From the NCBI RefSeq assembly GCF_003417535.1, contig NZ_QVLS01000013.1:62001-126000 (forward strand): DNA of 64,000 nucleotides, given 5' to 3'. The translations under genes and the position numbers were made by a program. This stretch comes from Hydrogenophaga borbori. Lineage in GTDB: Bacteria > Pseudomonadota > Gammaproteobacteria > Burkholderiales > Burkholderiaceae_C. The notes beneath the pieces were generated by a model that had not been told where the DNA came from, searched no databases, and saw nothing but the letters and a program-made list of their open reading frames with translations. This document shows, piece by piece, positions 16,966 to 27,552 of the stretch; position 1 is the stretch's first letter, and every line of letters begins with the position of its first letter.

Positions 16966-17328
16966 TCAGGCGCCGTGCTGAGGCCGGCGGCGCTCACGCC
17001 GCCCGGCGGCCGCACCCAGCAGGGCCGGCTCCACCAGGCCCTCAAACAAGGGCTGCAGCTTCATGACGCGGTCCATGGCGGCCCGCTCTTCCAGGCCGCG
17101 GCACAGCCACTGCAGCAGGTCCGGGCGCATGAACCACAGGGCGCGGGCCGATTCGGCCACCAGCAGGCGGTGGCGCAGCTGCTCGGCCTCCCATCCGCCT
17201 TCTTCGCCGACCAACGCCAGCATGGCCTTGCGCACGCGCGCCAGGCGGTAGGGGTCGTCGTCGTGGCGGTTCTCGCCCTGCAGCCGCTGGGCCACGGTGT
17301 CGAAGAGCGTCGAGAGGAACTGCTTCAT
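16966..17328 (-). CDS. Small hypothetical soluble protein
   Basis: A 120-residue, mostly alpha-helical protein (MKQFLSTLFDTVAQRLQG start, then a charged helical region with RHRLLVAESARALWFMRPDLLQWLCRGLEE) of unknown function. The start at 17328 is preferred to an upstream ATG at 17397 because the extra N-terminus is low-complexity. The C-terminal tail is Arg-rich. I do not recognise a family. Confidence 0.55.
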   Translation of the reverse strand: MKQFLSTLFDTVAQRLQGENRHDDDPYRLARVRKAMLALVGEEGGWEAEQLRHRLLVAESARALWFMRPDLLQWLCRGLEERAAMDRVMKLQPLFEGLVEPALLGAAAGRRERRRPQHGA

Positions 17329-17424
17329 GCCTGGACGGGTGCGGTTTCTGTCTGTGGTTGTGGGCACAACGGCGGGCGGCGCCCGCCATTCCAGCACAAA
17401 ACGGCCATTTTGTAACTGTTCTTG

Positions 17425-17652
17425 TCAGCCCTCGCCGCGCCACAGGCGCGCGAGCAGCCACCATGAGATGAGCGTGTTCGTCAGCGCCAGCAGCCCGAGC
17501 ATGAGGCGCAGGCCGGCCGGCGGTTCGTGGAGCTGGATGAACAGCACCAAGGCGCTGGACAGCGCCTGAAAACCCAGCATGAGCCAGAACAGGCCCTTGC
17601 GCGGCTGCCACAGCCGGCGAAAGGCGTCGGTGAGGGACGGCATGCCGCTCAT
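17425..17652 (-). CDS. Small two-TM membrane protein
   Basis: A 75-residue protein with two predicted membrane helices (around residues 20-38 and 46-68) and a short charged tail WRGEG. Its ATG overlaps the acyl-CoA ligase stop as ATGA, so it is translationally coupled to that gene. Function unknown. The short length lowers certainty, but the coupling and the helices support it. Confidence 0.55.
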   Translation of the reverse strand: MSGMPSLTDAFRRLWQPRKGLFWLMLGFQALSSALVLFIQLHEPPAGLRLMLGLLALTNTLISWWLLARLWRGEG

Positions 17653-19370
17653 TGTGCCCGGGCGGGCTCGGTGCGCTCGAGCTCACGCTCCTGCAGCCAG
17701 CGCCACATCACCTTGCCGCTGCCGCTCTTGGGCAGGGCGTCGGCGAACGCCACCTCGCGCGGGCACTTGTAGGCGGCCATGTGCTCCCGGCACCAGGCCA
17801 GGATGTCGGCCTCGCTGGTCTTGCCCCGGGCGTCGGCGCGCAGCACCACCACGGCCTTCACGCTTTCGCCACGGTAGGCGTCGCGCGTGGCGATGACGCA
17901 GGCCTCGGCGATGGCGGGGTGCTTGAACATCAGCGCCTCGACCTCGGCCGGCCAGACCTTGAAACCGCTCGCGTTGATCATGCGTTTGAGGCGGTCGGTG
18001 AGGAAGAAGTAGCCGTCCTCGTCGATGCGGCCCAGGTCGCCCGAGCGGAAGAAGCGCTTGCCCTCGATCTCGATGAACGCCGCGGCCGTGGCCTCGGGGC
18101 GTTTCCAGTAGCCGTCGAACACCATGGGGCCATGGATCACGATCTCGCCGGCCTCGCCCACCGGCAGTTCGCGCAAGGTGTCGGGGTCGACGACGCGGGC
18201 GTCGCAGCTCATGAAAGGAATGCCCAGGCACTGCTGCTTGGGGTCGTCCGGCGGGTTGCTGTGCGAGGGCGCGGCGGTTTCGGTGAGCCCGTAACCTTCC
18301 GCGTAGCGCAGGCCGAACAGCTCCAGCAGCCGCTGCGCCACGGCCTGCGGCATGGCCGCGCCGCCGCCGCCGATGTAGACCAGGCTGGACAGGTCGTAGC
18401 GCTCGAAGCTGGGGCTGGCGAGCAGGTCGATCACCATGGTCGGGATGTTGGTCCAGTGCGTGACGCGCCAGCGCGAGATCAGCCGCCCCGCCAACTCGCG
18501 GTCCCAGCGCGGCATGAGCACGATGGTGGCGCCACCGTAGATCGCCGTGTGCATGCCCGACACCATGCCGGTGATGTGGAACAGCGGCACCACCAGCAGC
18601 GACACGGCCTCCGCCGTGCTGTTGCCCCACAGGGCGCCAGCGACCGCGTTGTGCATGAGCGTGCGGTGCGGGTGCATGCAGCCCTTGGGCAGGCCGGTGG
18701 TGCCGCTGGTGTAGGGCAGCACGGCCAGGTCGTCGGGGCCGCGGTTGTGCTCGGGCAGCGGCGCGGTGCTGGACAGCGCCTCGGCCCAGGTGGCCACGCT
18801 GCCGCCCGCCAGCGCGGGGCGTTCGTGGCGCGCGCCCAGCCAGGCCTGCCAGGCGGGCGGGACTTCCGCCGCCGGGCCGATGGCGTCGGCGTAGTGCGTC
18901 ACCACCAGGTGGCGCAGCCGCTGCGCCTCGGGCAGGCCGGCGTCGGCCTTGAGCAGTTCGCCGGCGAGATCGGCCGCGCAGAGGGCCACGCGCGCGTCGG
19001 GATCGGTGATGTAGTGCCCGAGCTCATCGGCCTTGTTCATGGGGTTGACCGGCACCACCACGGCATTGGCGCGCAGCACCGCATAACAGGCCACCACCCA
19101 CTGCGGGCAGTTCTGCATGAACAGCAGCACGCGGTCGCCGTCGCGCACGCCTTGCGCGCGCAGGTGCGCGGCCAGGCGCTCGGCCTGGGCCAGCAGCTCG
19201 GCGTAGGAGGTACTGAGATCGAAGAAGACCAGGGCAGGCTTGTCCGGGTAGCGCCGAGCGCTGACCACGAGGTTGTCCCACAAGGAGGTCCGGGGTGTCC
19301 GAATGGCGTAGGGCAAACGGCGGGGCCAGACGCGGTGGTGCGCCCGCGCCGGTGGTTCCTGTGGGCTCAT
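17649..19370 (-). CDS. AMP-forming acyl-CoA ligase
   Basis: A 573-residue adenylate-forming enzyme that activates a carboxylic acid with ATP and joins it to CoA. The AMP motif YTSGTTGLPKG spans residues 220-230, followed by GYGLTE, the motif RSGDLGRIDEDGYFFLTDRLKRMIN, and the C-terminal PKSGSGKVMWRW with the catalytic lysine. Length and motifs fit medium/long-chain fatty acid-CoA ligases; the exact chain length is not readable. It is divergent from aapJ with a 224-bp spacer, and the small two-TM gene is coupled behind it. Confidence 0.85.
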   Translation of the reverse strand: MSPQEPPARAHHRVWPRRLPYAIRTPRTSLWDNLVVSARRYPDKPALVFFDLSTSYAELLAQAERLAAHLRAQGVRDGDRVLLFMQNCPQWVVACYAVLRANAVVVPVNPMNKADELGHYITDPDARVALCAADLAGELLKADAGLPEAQRLRHLVVTHYADAIGPAAEVPPAWQAWLGARHERPALAGGSVATWAEALSSTAPLPEHNRGPDDLAVLPYTSGTTGLPKGCMHPHRTLMHNAVAGALWGNSTAEAVSLLVVPLFHITGMVSGMHTAIYGGATIVLMPRWDRELAGRLISRWRVTHWTNIPTMVIDLLASPSFERYDLSSLVYIGGGGAAMPQAVAQRLLELFGLRYAEGYGLTETAAPSHSNPPDDPKQQCLGIPFMSCDARVVDPDTLRELPVGEAGEIVIHGPMVFDGYWKRPEATAAAFIEIEGKRFFRSGDLGRIDEDGYFFLTDRLKRMINASGFKVWPAEVEALMFKHPAIAEACVIATRDAYRGESVKAVVVLRADARGKTSEADILAWCREHMAAYKCPREVAFADALPKSGSGKVMWRWLQERELERTEPARAQ

Positions 19371-19399
19371 CTCCGCGGGTCTCCGGTTGTCGTCTGTCG

Positions 19400-19414
19400 T
19401 GGCACGAATTCTGC
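19400..19414 (+). promoter_or_regulatory. Sigma-54-type -24/-12 promoter upstream of aapJ
   Basis: TGGCACG, four bases, then CTGC matches the sigma-54 consensus TGGCACG-N4-TTGC apart from one base; the invariant GG and GC are 10 bp apart as required. It points toward aapJ, whose ATG is about 180 bp downstream. RpoN control of amino-acid uptake is common under nitrogen limitation, so the match is plausible but not proved. Confidence 0.5.
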
Positions 19415-19535
19415 GTCGCCCTCCCGGGGGCGCAATCGTGCGGATTGTTCAATAAAGCATCGGCATGGCGCTCCCACGTAAACCCCGATCCCCGGTGCAA
19501 AAAGCGGGGTCTACATTGGCCCGCTTGCGGCTGGG

Positions 19536-19552
19536 CACCGAAGAGGTGCCTG
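19536..19552. promoter_or_regulatory. Palindrome GGCACC-N5-GGTGCC in the aapJ leader
   Basis: The arms match the NtrC core half-sites (GCACC-N5-GGTGC). It lies downstream of the -24/-12 element and 43 bp before the aapJ ATG. It may be an NtrC site in an unusual downstream position, or simply a stem-loop of the leader. Confidence 0.35.
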
Positions 19553-19594
19553 TCCGTTCGTGTTCGACAACTGACACTGACTACGGAGTACCCG

Positions 19595-20632
<1,038 letters not shown>

Positions 20633-20637
20633 ACCAC

Positions 20638-20661
20638 GCCGGGCCACCACCGTGGCCCGGC
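20638..20661 (+). terminator. Intercistronic hairpin 1, aapJ-aapQ
   Basis: GCCGGGCCAC and GTGGCCCGGC form a 10-bp perfect stem with a CACC loop, 6 bp after the aapJ stop, followed by CTTTGT. Such hairpins stabilise the binding-protein message or partly terminate before the permease genes. Confidence 0.6.
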
Positions 20662-20670
20662 CTTTGTCCG

Positions 20671-20698
20671 GCCCGCAGCGATACCCGTCGCTGCGGGC
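20671..20698 (+). terminator. Intercistronic hairpin 2, aapJ-aapQ
   Basis: GCCCGCAGCGA and TCGCTGCGGGC form an 11-bp perfect stem with a 6-base loop, followed by the T-rich stretch GTTCTTCGTT. It looks like an attenuating terminator that would lower expression of aapQMP relative to aapJ. Confidence 0.6.
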
Positions 20699-20737
20699 GT
20701 TCTTCGTTCCTGTCATTTCTTCGTCGCGAGGTCGCCG

Positions 20738-21916
20738 TTGACCACCCCCGCATCCCCCCCACCCCCGTCCCGGCGCTGGTCGCTCAACAGCCGGGCCACG
20801 CGCGGCGTGCTGTACCAGTTGCTCGCCCTGGCCCTGCTGGGCCTGGGCCTGTGGTACCTGGCGCACAACACCCAGGTCAACATGCAGGCGCGCGGCATCC
20901 AGAGCGGCTTTGACTTCCTGGGCGCCAGCGCCGGTTTCGACATCGGCGAAACCCTCATCCAGTACGACCCGAGCCAGAGCTACGGCAAGGCCATCTGGGT
21001 CGGCGTGCTCAACACCGTCAAGGTCGCCCTGGCGGGCATCGTCCTCACCACCCTGCTCGGCGTCGCCCTGGGCGTGGGGCGCTTCTCGCGCAATGCCCTG
21101 GTGCGCGGCCTGTGCTACGGCTATGTCGAGCTCTTCCGCAATGTGCCGCTGCTGCTGCAGTTGCTGATGTGGTACCTGGTCTTCATCGAGCTGCTGCCCG
21201 CCTCGAACGAGGCCATGTCGATGGCCGGCCTCGTCTACCTCAGCAAGGGGGGCCTGTCGGTCCCCTGGCCCACGGCCGGCGTGGGCGCGGTGATCGCCGG
21301 CCTGGCCGTGGGCGCCGTGGCCGGCGTGCTGTGGCGCCAGCGCGTGCAGCGGCGCTTCGAGGCCACCGGCCAGGACGGCGACCGCCTCTGGGTGCCGCTG
21401 GTCCTGCTGCTGGTGTGCGCCGTGCTGGGCTGGGTGGTGGCCGGCATGCCGCGCGAGTGGAGCGTGCCCGAGCAGCTGCCCTTCATGGTCGACGGCGGCC
21501 TGGCCCTCACGCCCGAGTTCCTCGCGCTGCTCATCGGCCTGACCACCTACACCGCGGCCTTCGTGGCCGAGGTGGTGCGCGGCGGCATCCAGTCGGTGAG
21601 CCGCGGCCAGGACGAGGCCGCCTCCGCGCTGGGCCTGAGCCCGCGGCAGAAGATGAAGCTCGTGGTGCTGCCCCAGGCCATGCGCGTGATCATTCCGCCA
21701 CTGACCAACCAGTACCTCAACCTCACCAAGAACTCCTCGCTCGCGGTGGTGGTGGGCTACCCCGATGTGGTCTCCATCGCCAACACCACCATCAACCAGA
21801 GCGGCCGCGCGGTGGAGTGCATCGCCATCATCATGCTGGTCTACCTCAGCACCTCGCTCACCACCTCGCTGCTGATGAACTGGTACAACCGCCGCATGGC
21901 GATCAAGGAGCGTTGA
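20738..21916 (+). CDS. aapQ: Amino-acid ABC transporter permease
   Basis: A 392-residue inner-membrane permease with several hydrophobic segments and the EAA-type loop QDEAASALGLSPRQKMKLVVLPQAMRVI that contacts the ATPase. A large insertion between the first transmembrane helices (about residues 130-250) is typical of AapQ compared with the smaller HisQ. The start is TTG with a GAGGT ribosome-binding site about 7 bp upstream; a long poly-Pro N-terminus follows. It ends 5 bp before the aapM ATG. Confidence 0.88.
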   Translation: MTTPASPPPPSRRWSLNSRATRGVLYQLLALALLGLGLWYLAHNTQVNMQARGIQSGFDFLGASAGFDIGETLIQYDPSQSYGKAIWVGVLNTVKVALAGIVLTTLLGVALGVGRFSRNALVRGLCYGYVELFRNVPLLLQLLMWYLVFIELLPASNEAMSMAGLVYLSKGGLSVPWPTAGVGAVIAGLAVGAVAGVLWRQRVQRRFEATGQDGDRLWVPLVLLLVCAVLGWVVAGMPREWSVPEQLPFMVDGGLALTPEFLALLIGLTTYTAAFVAEVVRGGIQSVSRGQDEAASALGLSPRQKMKLVVLPQAMRVIIPPLTNQYLNLTKNSSLAVVVGYPDVVSIANTTINQSGRAVECIAIIMLVYLSTSLTTSLLMNWYNRRMAIKER

Positions 21917-21921
21917 TCGCC

Positions 21922-23025
21922 ATGGGCACGCAGTTCCAACCCATCGCGCCCCGGCCCTCGCCGGTGCGCCAGTCCGGCCCCCTGGTGTGGGCGCGCCGCA
22001 ACCTCTTCGCCGACTGGAAATCCAGCCTGTTCACGCTGATCATCGGCGTGGTGCTGGTGTGGGCGCTGCCCAGGCTCTGGCAATGGGTGATCGCCGGCGC
22101 CGTGTTCCAGCCCGATCCCAACGCCTGCCAGGCCGCGCGCGGCGTCGGCGCCTGCTGGGGCGTCATCGCCGAGAAGTACCGCGTCATCCTGTTCGGTCGC
22201 TACCCCTACGACGAGCAGTGGCGCCCCCTGGTGGCCACGCTGCTGATGGTGGCCACGGTCGTGGTCAGTTGCATGCGCGTCTTCTGGACGCGCTGGCTGG
22301 CGCTGGTCTGGGTCGCCTCCCTGGCCGGCTTCTTCGTGCTCATGGGCGGCGGCGTGCCGGGCCTGTCCAAGGTGCGCACCGAGCTCTGGGGTGGCCTGCC
22401 GCTCACGCTCATGCTGGCCGTGCTGTCGCTGTTCCTGGCGTTCCCGCTCGCGGTGCTGGTGGCCCTGGGCCGGCGCGCCAGGCTGCCCGCCATCCGCACC
22501 ATCAGCGTGCTCTATGTCGAACTGGTGCGCGGCGTGCCGCTGATCTCGGTGCTGTTCATGGCCTCGTTCATGTTCCCGCTGTTCGTGCCCCAGGGTGTCA
22601 CTGTCGACGTGCTGGTGCGCGTGGTCGCGGGCCTGACCCTGTTCATCGCGGCCTACATGGCCGAAACCGTGCGCGGGGGCCTGCAGGCCGTGCCCAAGGG
22701 CCAGTTCGAGGCGGCCGACTCGCTGGGCCTGGGCTACTGGCAGGCGCAGCGGCTCATCGTGCTGCCGCAGGCCCTGTCCATGGTGGTCCCCAGCATCATG
22801 AACACCTTCATCTCGCTGTTCAAGGACACCTCGCTGGTGACCATCGTCTCGCTCTACGAGCTCACCGGCGCGCTCGCGCTGGCCCTGAACTCCGACGTGC
22901 AGTGGCGCCCGTTCAAGCTCGAGGCCTATTTCTTCATCACGCTCATCTATTTCTCCGGCTGCTTCGCCATGTCGCGCTACAGCCTGTGGGTCGAAAAGCA
23001 GCTTGCCGCCAGCAAGGCGCGCTGA
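21922..23025 (+). CDS. aapM: Amino-acid ABC transporter permease
   Basis: A 367-residue inner-membrane permease, partner of AapQ. The conserved EAA loop is GQFEAADSLGLGYWQAQRLIVLPQALSMV, followed by MNTFISLFKDTSLVTIVSLYELTG. The ATG at 21922 is 5 bp after the aapQ stop; a TTG three codons upstream overlaps the aapQ stop and is an alternative start. aapP follows after 9 bp. Confidence 0.9.
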   Translation: MGTQFQPIAPRPSPVRQSGPLVWARRNLFADWKSSLFTLIIGVVLVWALPRLWQWVIAGAVFQPDPNACQAARGVGACWGVIAEKYRVILFGRYPYDEQWRPLVATLLMVATVVVSCMRVFWTRWLALVWVASLAGFFVLMGGGVPGLSKVRTELWGGLPLTLMLAVLSLFLAFPLAVLVALGRRARLPAIRTISVLYVELVRGVPLISVLFMASFMFPLFVPQGVTVDVLVRVVAGLTLFIAAYMAETVRGGLQAVPKGQFEAADSLGLGYWQAQRLIVLPQALSMVVPSIMNTFISLFKDTSLVTIVSLYELTGALALALNSDVQWRPFKLEAYFFITLIYFSGCFAMSRYSLWVEKQLAASKAR

Positions 23026-23034
23026 AAGCACAAC

Positions 23035-23787
<753 letters not shown>

Positions 23788-23788
23788 C

Positions 23789-23817
23789 TTGAGGCGGTCA
23801 TCGCGCGCTGGGAGAAT
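23789..23817 (+). promoter_or_regulatory. Promoter for the glycerophosphodiesterase gene
   Basis: -35 TTGAGG (23789-23794) and -10 GAGAAT (23812-23817) are separated by 17 bp. The ATG lies about 48 nt downstream, so a short leader with a 7-bp stem-loop (GGCCCGC, loop, GCGGGCC; 23831-23849) and an AAGGAG site precedes it. Confidence 0.5.
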
Positions 23818-23865
23818 GCGCGCGATCAGAGGCCCGCACCGAGCGGGCCCGGCAAGGAGACCGCC

Positions 23866-24888
23866 ATGCAGCTGCCCGCCCCACCCGCCGCCCGGCGCCT
23901 GACCTGGCTGCGCTGGAGCTGCACCACCGCCCTGGGCCTGTCGATGTGGTGCGCGGGCGCCGCCCTGGCCTTCGACCTGCAGGGCCACCGCGGTGCGCGC
24001 GCCCTCGCCCCCGAGAACACGCTCAGCGGCTTCCAGCGCGCGCTCGCCATCGGCGTGAGCACGCTGGAGCTGGACGTGGTGCTGAGCGCCGAGGGCGTGC
24101 CCATCGTCTCGCACGACACCGCGGCCAACCCCGACATCACCCGCGACCCGTCCGGGCGCTGGCTGCAGTCGCGCGGCCAACCCTTCCACCAGCTCACGCT
24201 GGCGCAGATCGGCGAGCTCGACGTGGGCCGCATCAACCCCGCGAGCCGCTACGCGCGTGACTTCGCGCAGCAGCAAGCAGTGGACGGCGAGCGCATCCCC
24301 ACGCTGGCCGCTGTGTTCGAGCAGGTCAAGCGCCTGCGCGCCGACCACGTGCGCTTCAACATCGAGCTCAAGCGCAACCCCGAGCGCGCGCACGAGTCGC
24401 CCGAGCCCGAGGCCTTCGTGCGCGCCGTGCTCGAGGTGGTCCGGACCGAAGGCATGGCCTCGCGCACCAGCCTGCAGAGCTTCGACTGGGGCCTGCTCAA
24501 GATCGCCCAGCGCCTGGCGCCCGAGCTGCCACTGGCCTTCCTGAGCGCGCAGCGGCCCCGCTTCAACACCCTGCACAGCGGCACCTGGAGCGCCGGCCTG
24601 CGCGAGGCCGACTTCAAGGACGCGCCGGCGCTGCTCGCCGCCGCCGGGGCGCGCTTGTGGTCGCCCCATTTCAACGACCTCAACCGCACGCTGATCGAGC
24701 GCGCGCGCGAGGAAGGCCTGCGCGTGATCCCCTGGACCGTGAACGAGTGGCCCGACATGGAGCGCCTGATCGACTGGGGCGTCGACGGCCTCATCACCGA
24801 CCACCCCGACCGGCTGCGGGCCGTGATGGAGCAGCGCGGCATGACCCTGCCGCCGCCGGTGGCGCCCATGGTGGCGCGGCAGAATTGA
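23866..24888 (+). CDS. Glycerophosphodiester phosphodiesterase (periplasmic)
   Basis: A 340-residue GDPD. A signal peptide occupies residues 1-35, then the catalytic region follows: HRGAR (His41, Arg42), the metal-binding ENTL (Glu50), LELDV (Glu68, Asp70) and SHD (His83). It hydrolyses glycerophosphodiesters to glycerol-3-phosphate and an alcohol, acting outside the cytoplasm. Length and export match GlpQ; the motif spacing is close to UgpQ, so no symbol is given. The short hypothetical gene follows after 5 bp. Confidence 0.88.
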   Translation: MQLPAPPAARRLTWLRWSCTTALGLSMWCAGAALAFDLQGHRGARALAPENTLSGFQRALAIGVSTLELDVVLSAEGVPIVSHDTAANPDITRDPSGRWLQSRGQPFHQLTLAQIGELDVGRINPASRYARDFAQQQAVDGERIPTLAAVFEQVKRLRADHVRFNIELKRNPERAHESPEPEAFVRAVLEVVRTEGMASRTSLQSFDWGLLKIAQRLAPELPLAFLSAQRPRFNTLHSGTWSAGLREADFKDAPALLAAAGARLWSPHFNDLNRTLIERAREEGLRVIPWTVNEWPDMERLIDWGVDGLITDHPDRLRAVMEQRGMTLPPPVAPMVARQN

Positions 24889-24893
24889 GCGCC

Positions 24894-25172
24894 ATGCGCC
24901 CCCCTTCCCTGCTCCAACCCGTGGCCGATGCCCTCGCCGGCCTGCGCGAGGGCTCGCTCTCGCCCGCCCAGGCCAGCGAGCGCCTGCGAGCGCAGCACGA
25001 CCTGTTCGCTGCCCTGCCCCCGCGTTTCGCCGAGGTGCTGGGCAATCTGCTGGACCGCCTCGAATCCAGCGCGCTGTTCGATGGCGAAAGCTGCTCGTTC
25101 AGCTCGCGCGAGCTGCACGACAGCCTGCAGTACTGGATCGACAAGGCCCAGGCGCAGCTGGCGAACGCCTGA
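24894..25172 (+). CDS. Small hypothetical protein
   Basis: A 92-residue, helix-rich soluble protein with no family I recognise. It begins MRPPSLLQPVADALAGLREG and ends in an acidic/polar helix with ALFDGESCSFSSRELHD. It starts 5 bp after the GDPD stop, in the same transcript. The strong GC bias and the tight spacing argue it is real. Confidence 0.55.
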   Translation: MRPPSLLQPVADALAGLREGSLSPAQASERLRAQHDLFAALPPRFAEVLGNLLDRLESSALFDGESCSFSSRELHDSLQYWIDKAQAQLANA

Positions 25173-25265
25173 ACCGCGCCGGGGAACTTCCCGCCCGCCC
25201 CGCGGCTCATTCCCGCGCGCTCGCACACGCCTGGCGCCCCCCGGACACCCGAAAGAACGAACACC

Positions 25266-25742
25266 ATGCCCGCCACGAACCGTCGACAACTGCTGTTGGC
25301 CAGCGCCGCCCTGGCCCTGCCCCTCGGGGCCCTGGCCCAGGCCAAGTCCCCCCTGCCCCCGCTGCAGGTCTGGAAGGACCCCAACTGCGGCTGCTGCAAG
25401 GACTGGGTGAGCTACCTGCAGGCCGACGGCTTCACCGTCCAGGTCTACGACAGCGGCAACACCGCCGTGCGCCGCCGCCTGGGCCTGCCCGAACGCTACG
25501 GCTCCTGCCACACCGCCTTGATCGGCGGCTATGTCGTCGAAGGCCATGTGAACGCGCGCGAAATCCGCCGCCTGCTGGCCGACAAGCCCCAGGCCCTGGG
25601 CCTGGCCGTGCCCGGCATGCCGGTGGGCAGCCCCGGCATGGACGGCCCCGACTACGGCGGCCGCCAGGACCCCTACGACGTGCTGCTGGTGCAGCGCGAC
25701 GGCACGGCGCGGATCTACCAGTCCTATTTCAAGCGCAGCTGA
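25266..25742 (+). CDS. DUF411-family metal-binding secreted protein
   Basis: A 158-residue exported protein. A Tat-like signal peptide (RRQLLLASAALALPLGALA) precedes a short mature domain that begins LQVWKDPNCGCCKDWV; Cys41, Cys43 and Cys44 form the CxCC motif typical of DUF411. Metal handling, often copper, is suspected for the family, but none of its usual copper partners is nearby. GH-containing segments later in the protein may add ligands. It precedes the chemoreceptor gene on the same strand. Confidence 0.78.
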   Translation: MPATNRRQLLLASAALALPLGALAQAKSPLPPLQVWKDPNCGCCKDWVSYLQADGFTVQVYDSGNTAVRRRLGLPERYGSCHTALIGGYVVEGHVNAREIRRLLADKPQALGLAVPGMPVGSPGMDGPDYGGRQDPYDVLLVQRDGTARIYQSYFKRS

Positions 25743-25789
25743 GCCCCCGAAGGGGCGCCCGCCCCCTGGGCGCCCGACGCCGAGGGCAT

Positions 25790-25803
25790 TTGATCTGGGT
25801 CAA
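25790..25803 (+). promoter_or_regulatory. FNR/ANR-type box upstream of the Aer-like chemoreceptor
   Basis: TTGAT-CTGG-GTCAA matches the FNR consensus TTGAT-N4-ATCAA at 9 of 10 positions. A TACATA -10 candidate (25843-25848) places the box near -59, a class I activator position. An FNR-type regulator is expected to bind; the Crp/Fnr protein in this window (54359-55033) lacks the N-terminal cysteines and is not the obvious partner. Confidence 0.55.
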
Positions 25804-25922
25804 ACCCGGCGCCGGAAAATGCACCGGGCCCCGAGGCCGTACTACATATCGGCGAGGTAATGCCGATAGCGCATGGGTGAGGCGGCCGACCACAGCGCCG
25901 CCCCTCCCCCAACCACCATCTC

Positions 25923-27506
25923 ATGCGCGCCAACCTGCCCGTCTCCCAACAGGAATACGTCATCCCCGATGGCGTCACCCTGGTCTCCACCACCGATCTG
26001 CAGAGCCACATCACCTACTGCAACCCGGCATTCGTCGCGGTCAGCGGTTTCAGCCGCGAGGAGCTGATGGGCCAGCCGCACAACATCGTGCGGCACCCCG
26101 ACATGCCCCCCGAGGCCTTTCGCGACATGTGGGAGACGCTGCGCTCGGGACAGCCCTGGTCGGCGCCGGTGAAAAACCGCCGCAAGAACGGCGACCACTA
26201 CTGGGTGATGGCCAACGCCACCCCCGTGGTGCAGAACGGGCGCACCGTGGGCTACATGTCCGTGCGCACCAAGCCCACGCGCGAGCAGGTGCAGGCGGCC
26301 GAGGCCCTGTACGCCCGCCTGCGCGCCGAGCGCGACCAGGGCCAGGACCGGTTGAGCCTGCGGCGCGGCCAGGTGGTGCAGAAAGGCCTGTCCGGCCTGC
26401 TGCGGCGCGCGCTGCGGCCCAGCCTGGGCCGCGCCATCGGCGGCGTCTGCGTGGCACTGGCCGTGGCCGGTGTGCTGGTCGGCGAGATCGGCGCCCGCCT
26501 GGGCCTGGTGGCCCACCTCGTCATGGCCCTGCCCCTGCTGGCGCTCGCCCTGCTCGCCGCCTGGGCGCTGCGGCGCCAGACCGTGCAGCCGCTGGCGCAG
26601 GCCGTTCGCTTCGCCAACACCATGGCCGCGGGCGACCTCACCTCGCGCCTGGCCCTTCGCGGCCCGGCCGAATTCGGCGACCTCGCCGTGGCACTGAACC
26701 AGCTCAACGTCAACCTGCAAGCGGTGGTGGCCGACGTGCGCCATGAAATCGAGGGCGTGCAGGTCGCCAGCCACCAGATCTCCAGCGGCAACCACGACCT
26801 GTCCTCGCGCACCGAGGCGCAGGCCGGCAACCTGCAGCAGACGGCGGCGTCCATGGAGCAGATGAACAGCACCGTGGCCCAGAGCGCCAGCACCGCGCAG
26901 GAAGCGGCCCAGCTCGCGCAGCGCGCGGCCGCGGTGGCGCGCGAAGGCAACAGCGCCATGTCGCAGGTGGTCACCACCATGGCCGAGATCAGCCGCGGCT
27001 CGGCGCGCATCGGCGAGATCATCCAGGTCATCGACGGCATCTCGTTCCAGACCAACATCCTCGCGCTCAACGCGGCGGTGGAGGCCGCGCGCGCCGGCGA
27101 ACAGGGCCGCGGCTTCGCCGTGGTGGCCGGCGAGGTGCGCCACCTCGCGCAGCGCACGCTGGACGCGGCCAAGGAAATCAAGGCCCTGATCGAGGATTCG
27201 GCCGACCAGGTGCGCCGCGGCAGCGAACTGGTGCACGGCACCGGCCAGACCATGACCCAGGTGGTGGGCGCGGTGGAGCAGGTCAACGCGCTCATCGGCG
27301 ACATCACGCACGCCACGCGCGAGCAGTCCAGCGGCATCGCGCAGATCAACCAGGCCGTGGGCCAGCTCGACTCGGTGACGCAGCAGAACGCTGCCATGGT
27401 GGAGCAGCTCGCCGCGGCCGCGAGTTCGCTGCAGTCGCAGGCGGAGGTCATGCACCAGGCGGTGCAGGTGTTCCGCCTGCAGCCGCGCGGCAGCGCCGCG
27501 GACTGA
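25923..27506 (+). CDS. PAS-containing methyl-accepting chemotaxis protein (Aer-like)
   Basis: A 527-residue receptor. An N-terminal PAS domain (about residues 10-125, with [31 protein letters not shown] and the [11 protein letters not shown] region) is followed by two membrane helices (about 160-215), HAMP (about 216-268) and the methyl-accepting signalling domain (270-510; [27 protein letters not shown] hairpin). This is the layout of Aer, which senses redox or oxygen through FAD in the PAS. It ends without a CheR-binding pentapeptide. An FNR-type box upstream fits oxygen-dependent expression. Confidence 0.88.
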   Translation: MRANLPVSQQEYVIPDGVTLVSTTDLQSHITYCNPAFVAVSGFSREELMGQPHNIVRHPDMPPEAFRDMWETLRSGQPWSAPVKNRRKNGDHYWVMANATPVVQNGRTVGYMSVRTKPTREQVQAAEALYARLRAERDQGQDRLSLRRGQVVQKGLSGLLRRALRPSLGRAIGGVCVALAVAGVLVGEIGARLGLVAHLVMALPLLALALLAAWALRRQTVQPLAQAVRFANTMAAGDLTSRLALRGPAEFGDLAVALNQLNVNLQAVVADVRHEIEGVQVASHQISSGNHDLSSRTEAQAGNLQQTAASMEQMNSTVAQSASTAQEAAQLAQRAAAVAREGNSAMSQVVTTMAEISRGSARIGEIIQVIDGISFQTNILALNAAVEAARAGEQGRGFAVVAGEVRHLAQRTLDAAKEIKALIEDSADQVRRGSELVHGTGQTMTQVVGAVEQVNALIGDITHATREQSSGIAQINQAVGQLDSVTQQNAAMVEQLAAAASSLQSQAEVMHQAVQVFRLQPRGSAAD

Positions 27507-27552
27507 GGGCCGGGCGGCCGGCGACTCTCCCTCATACCCCGGCCTTCCTACA

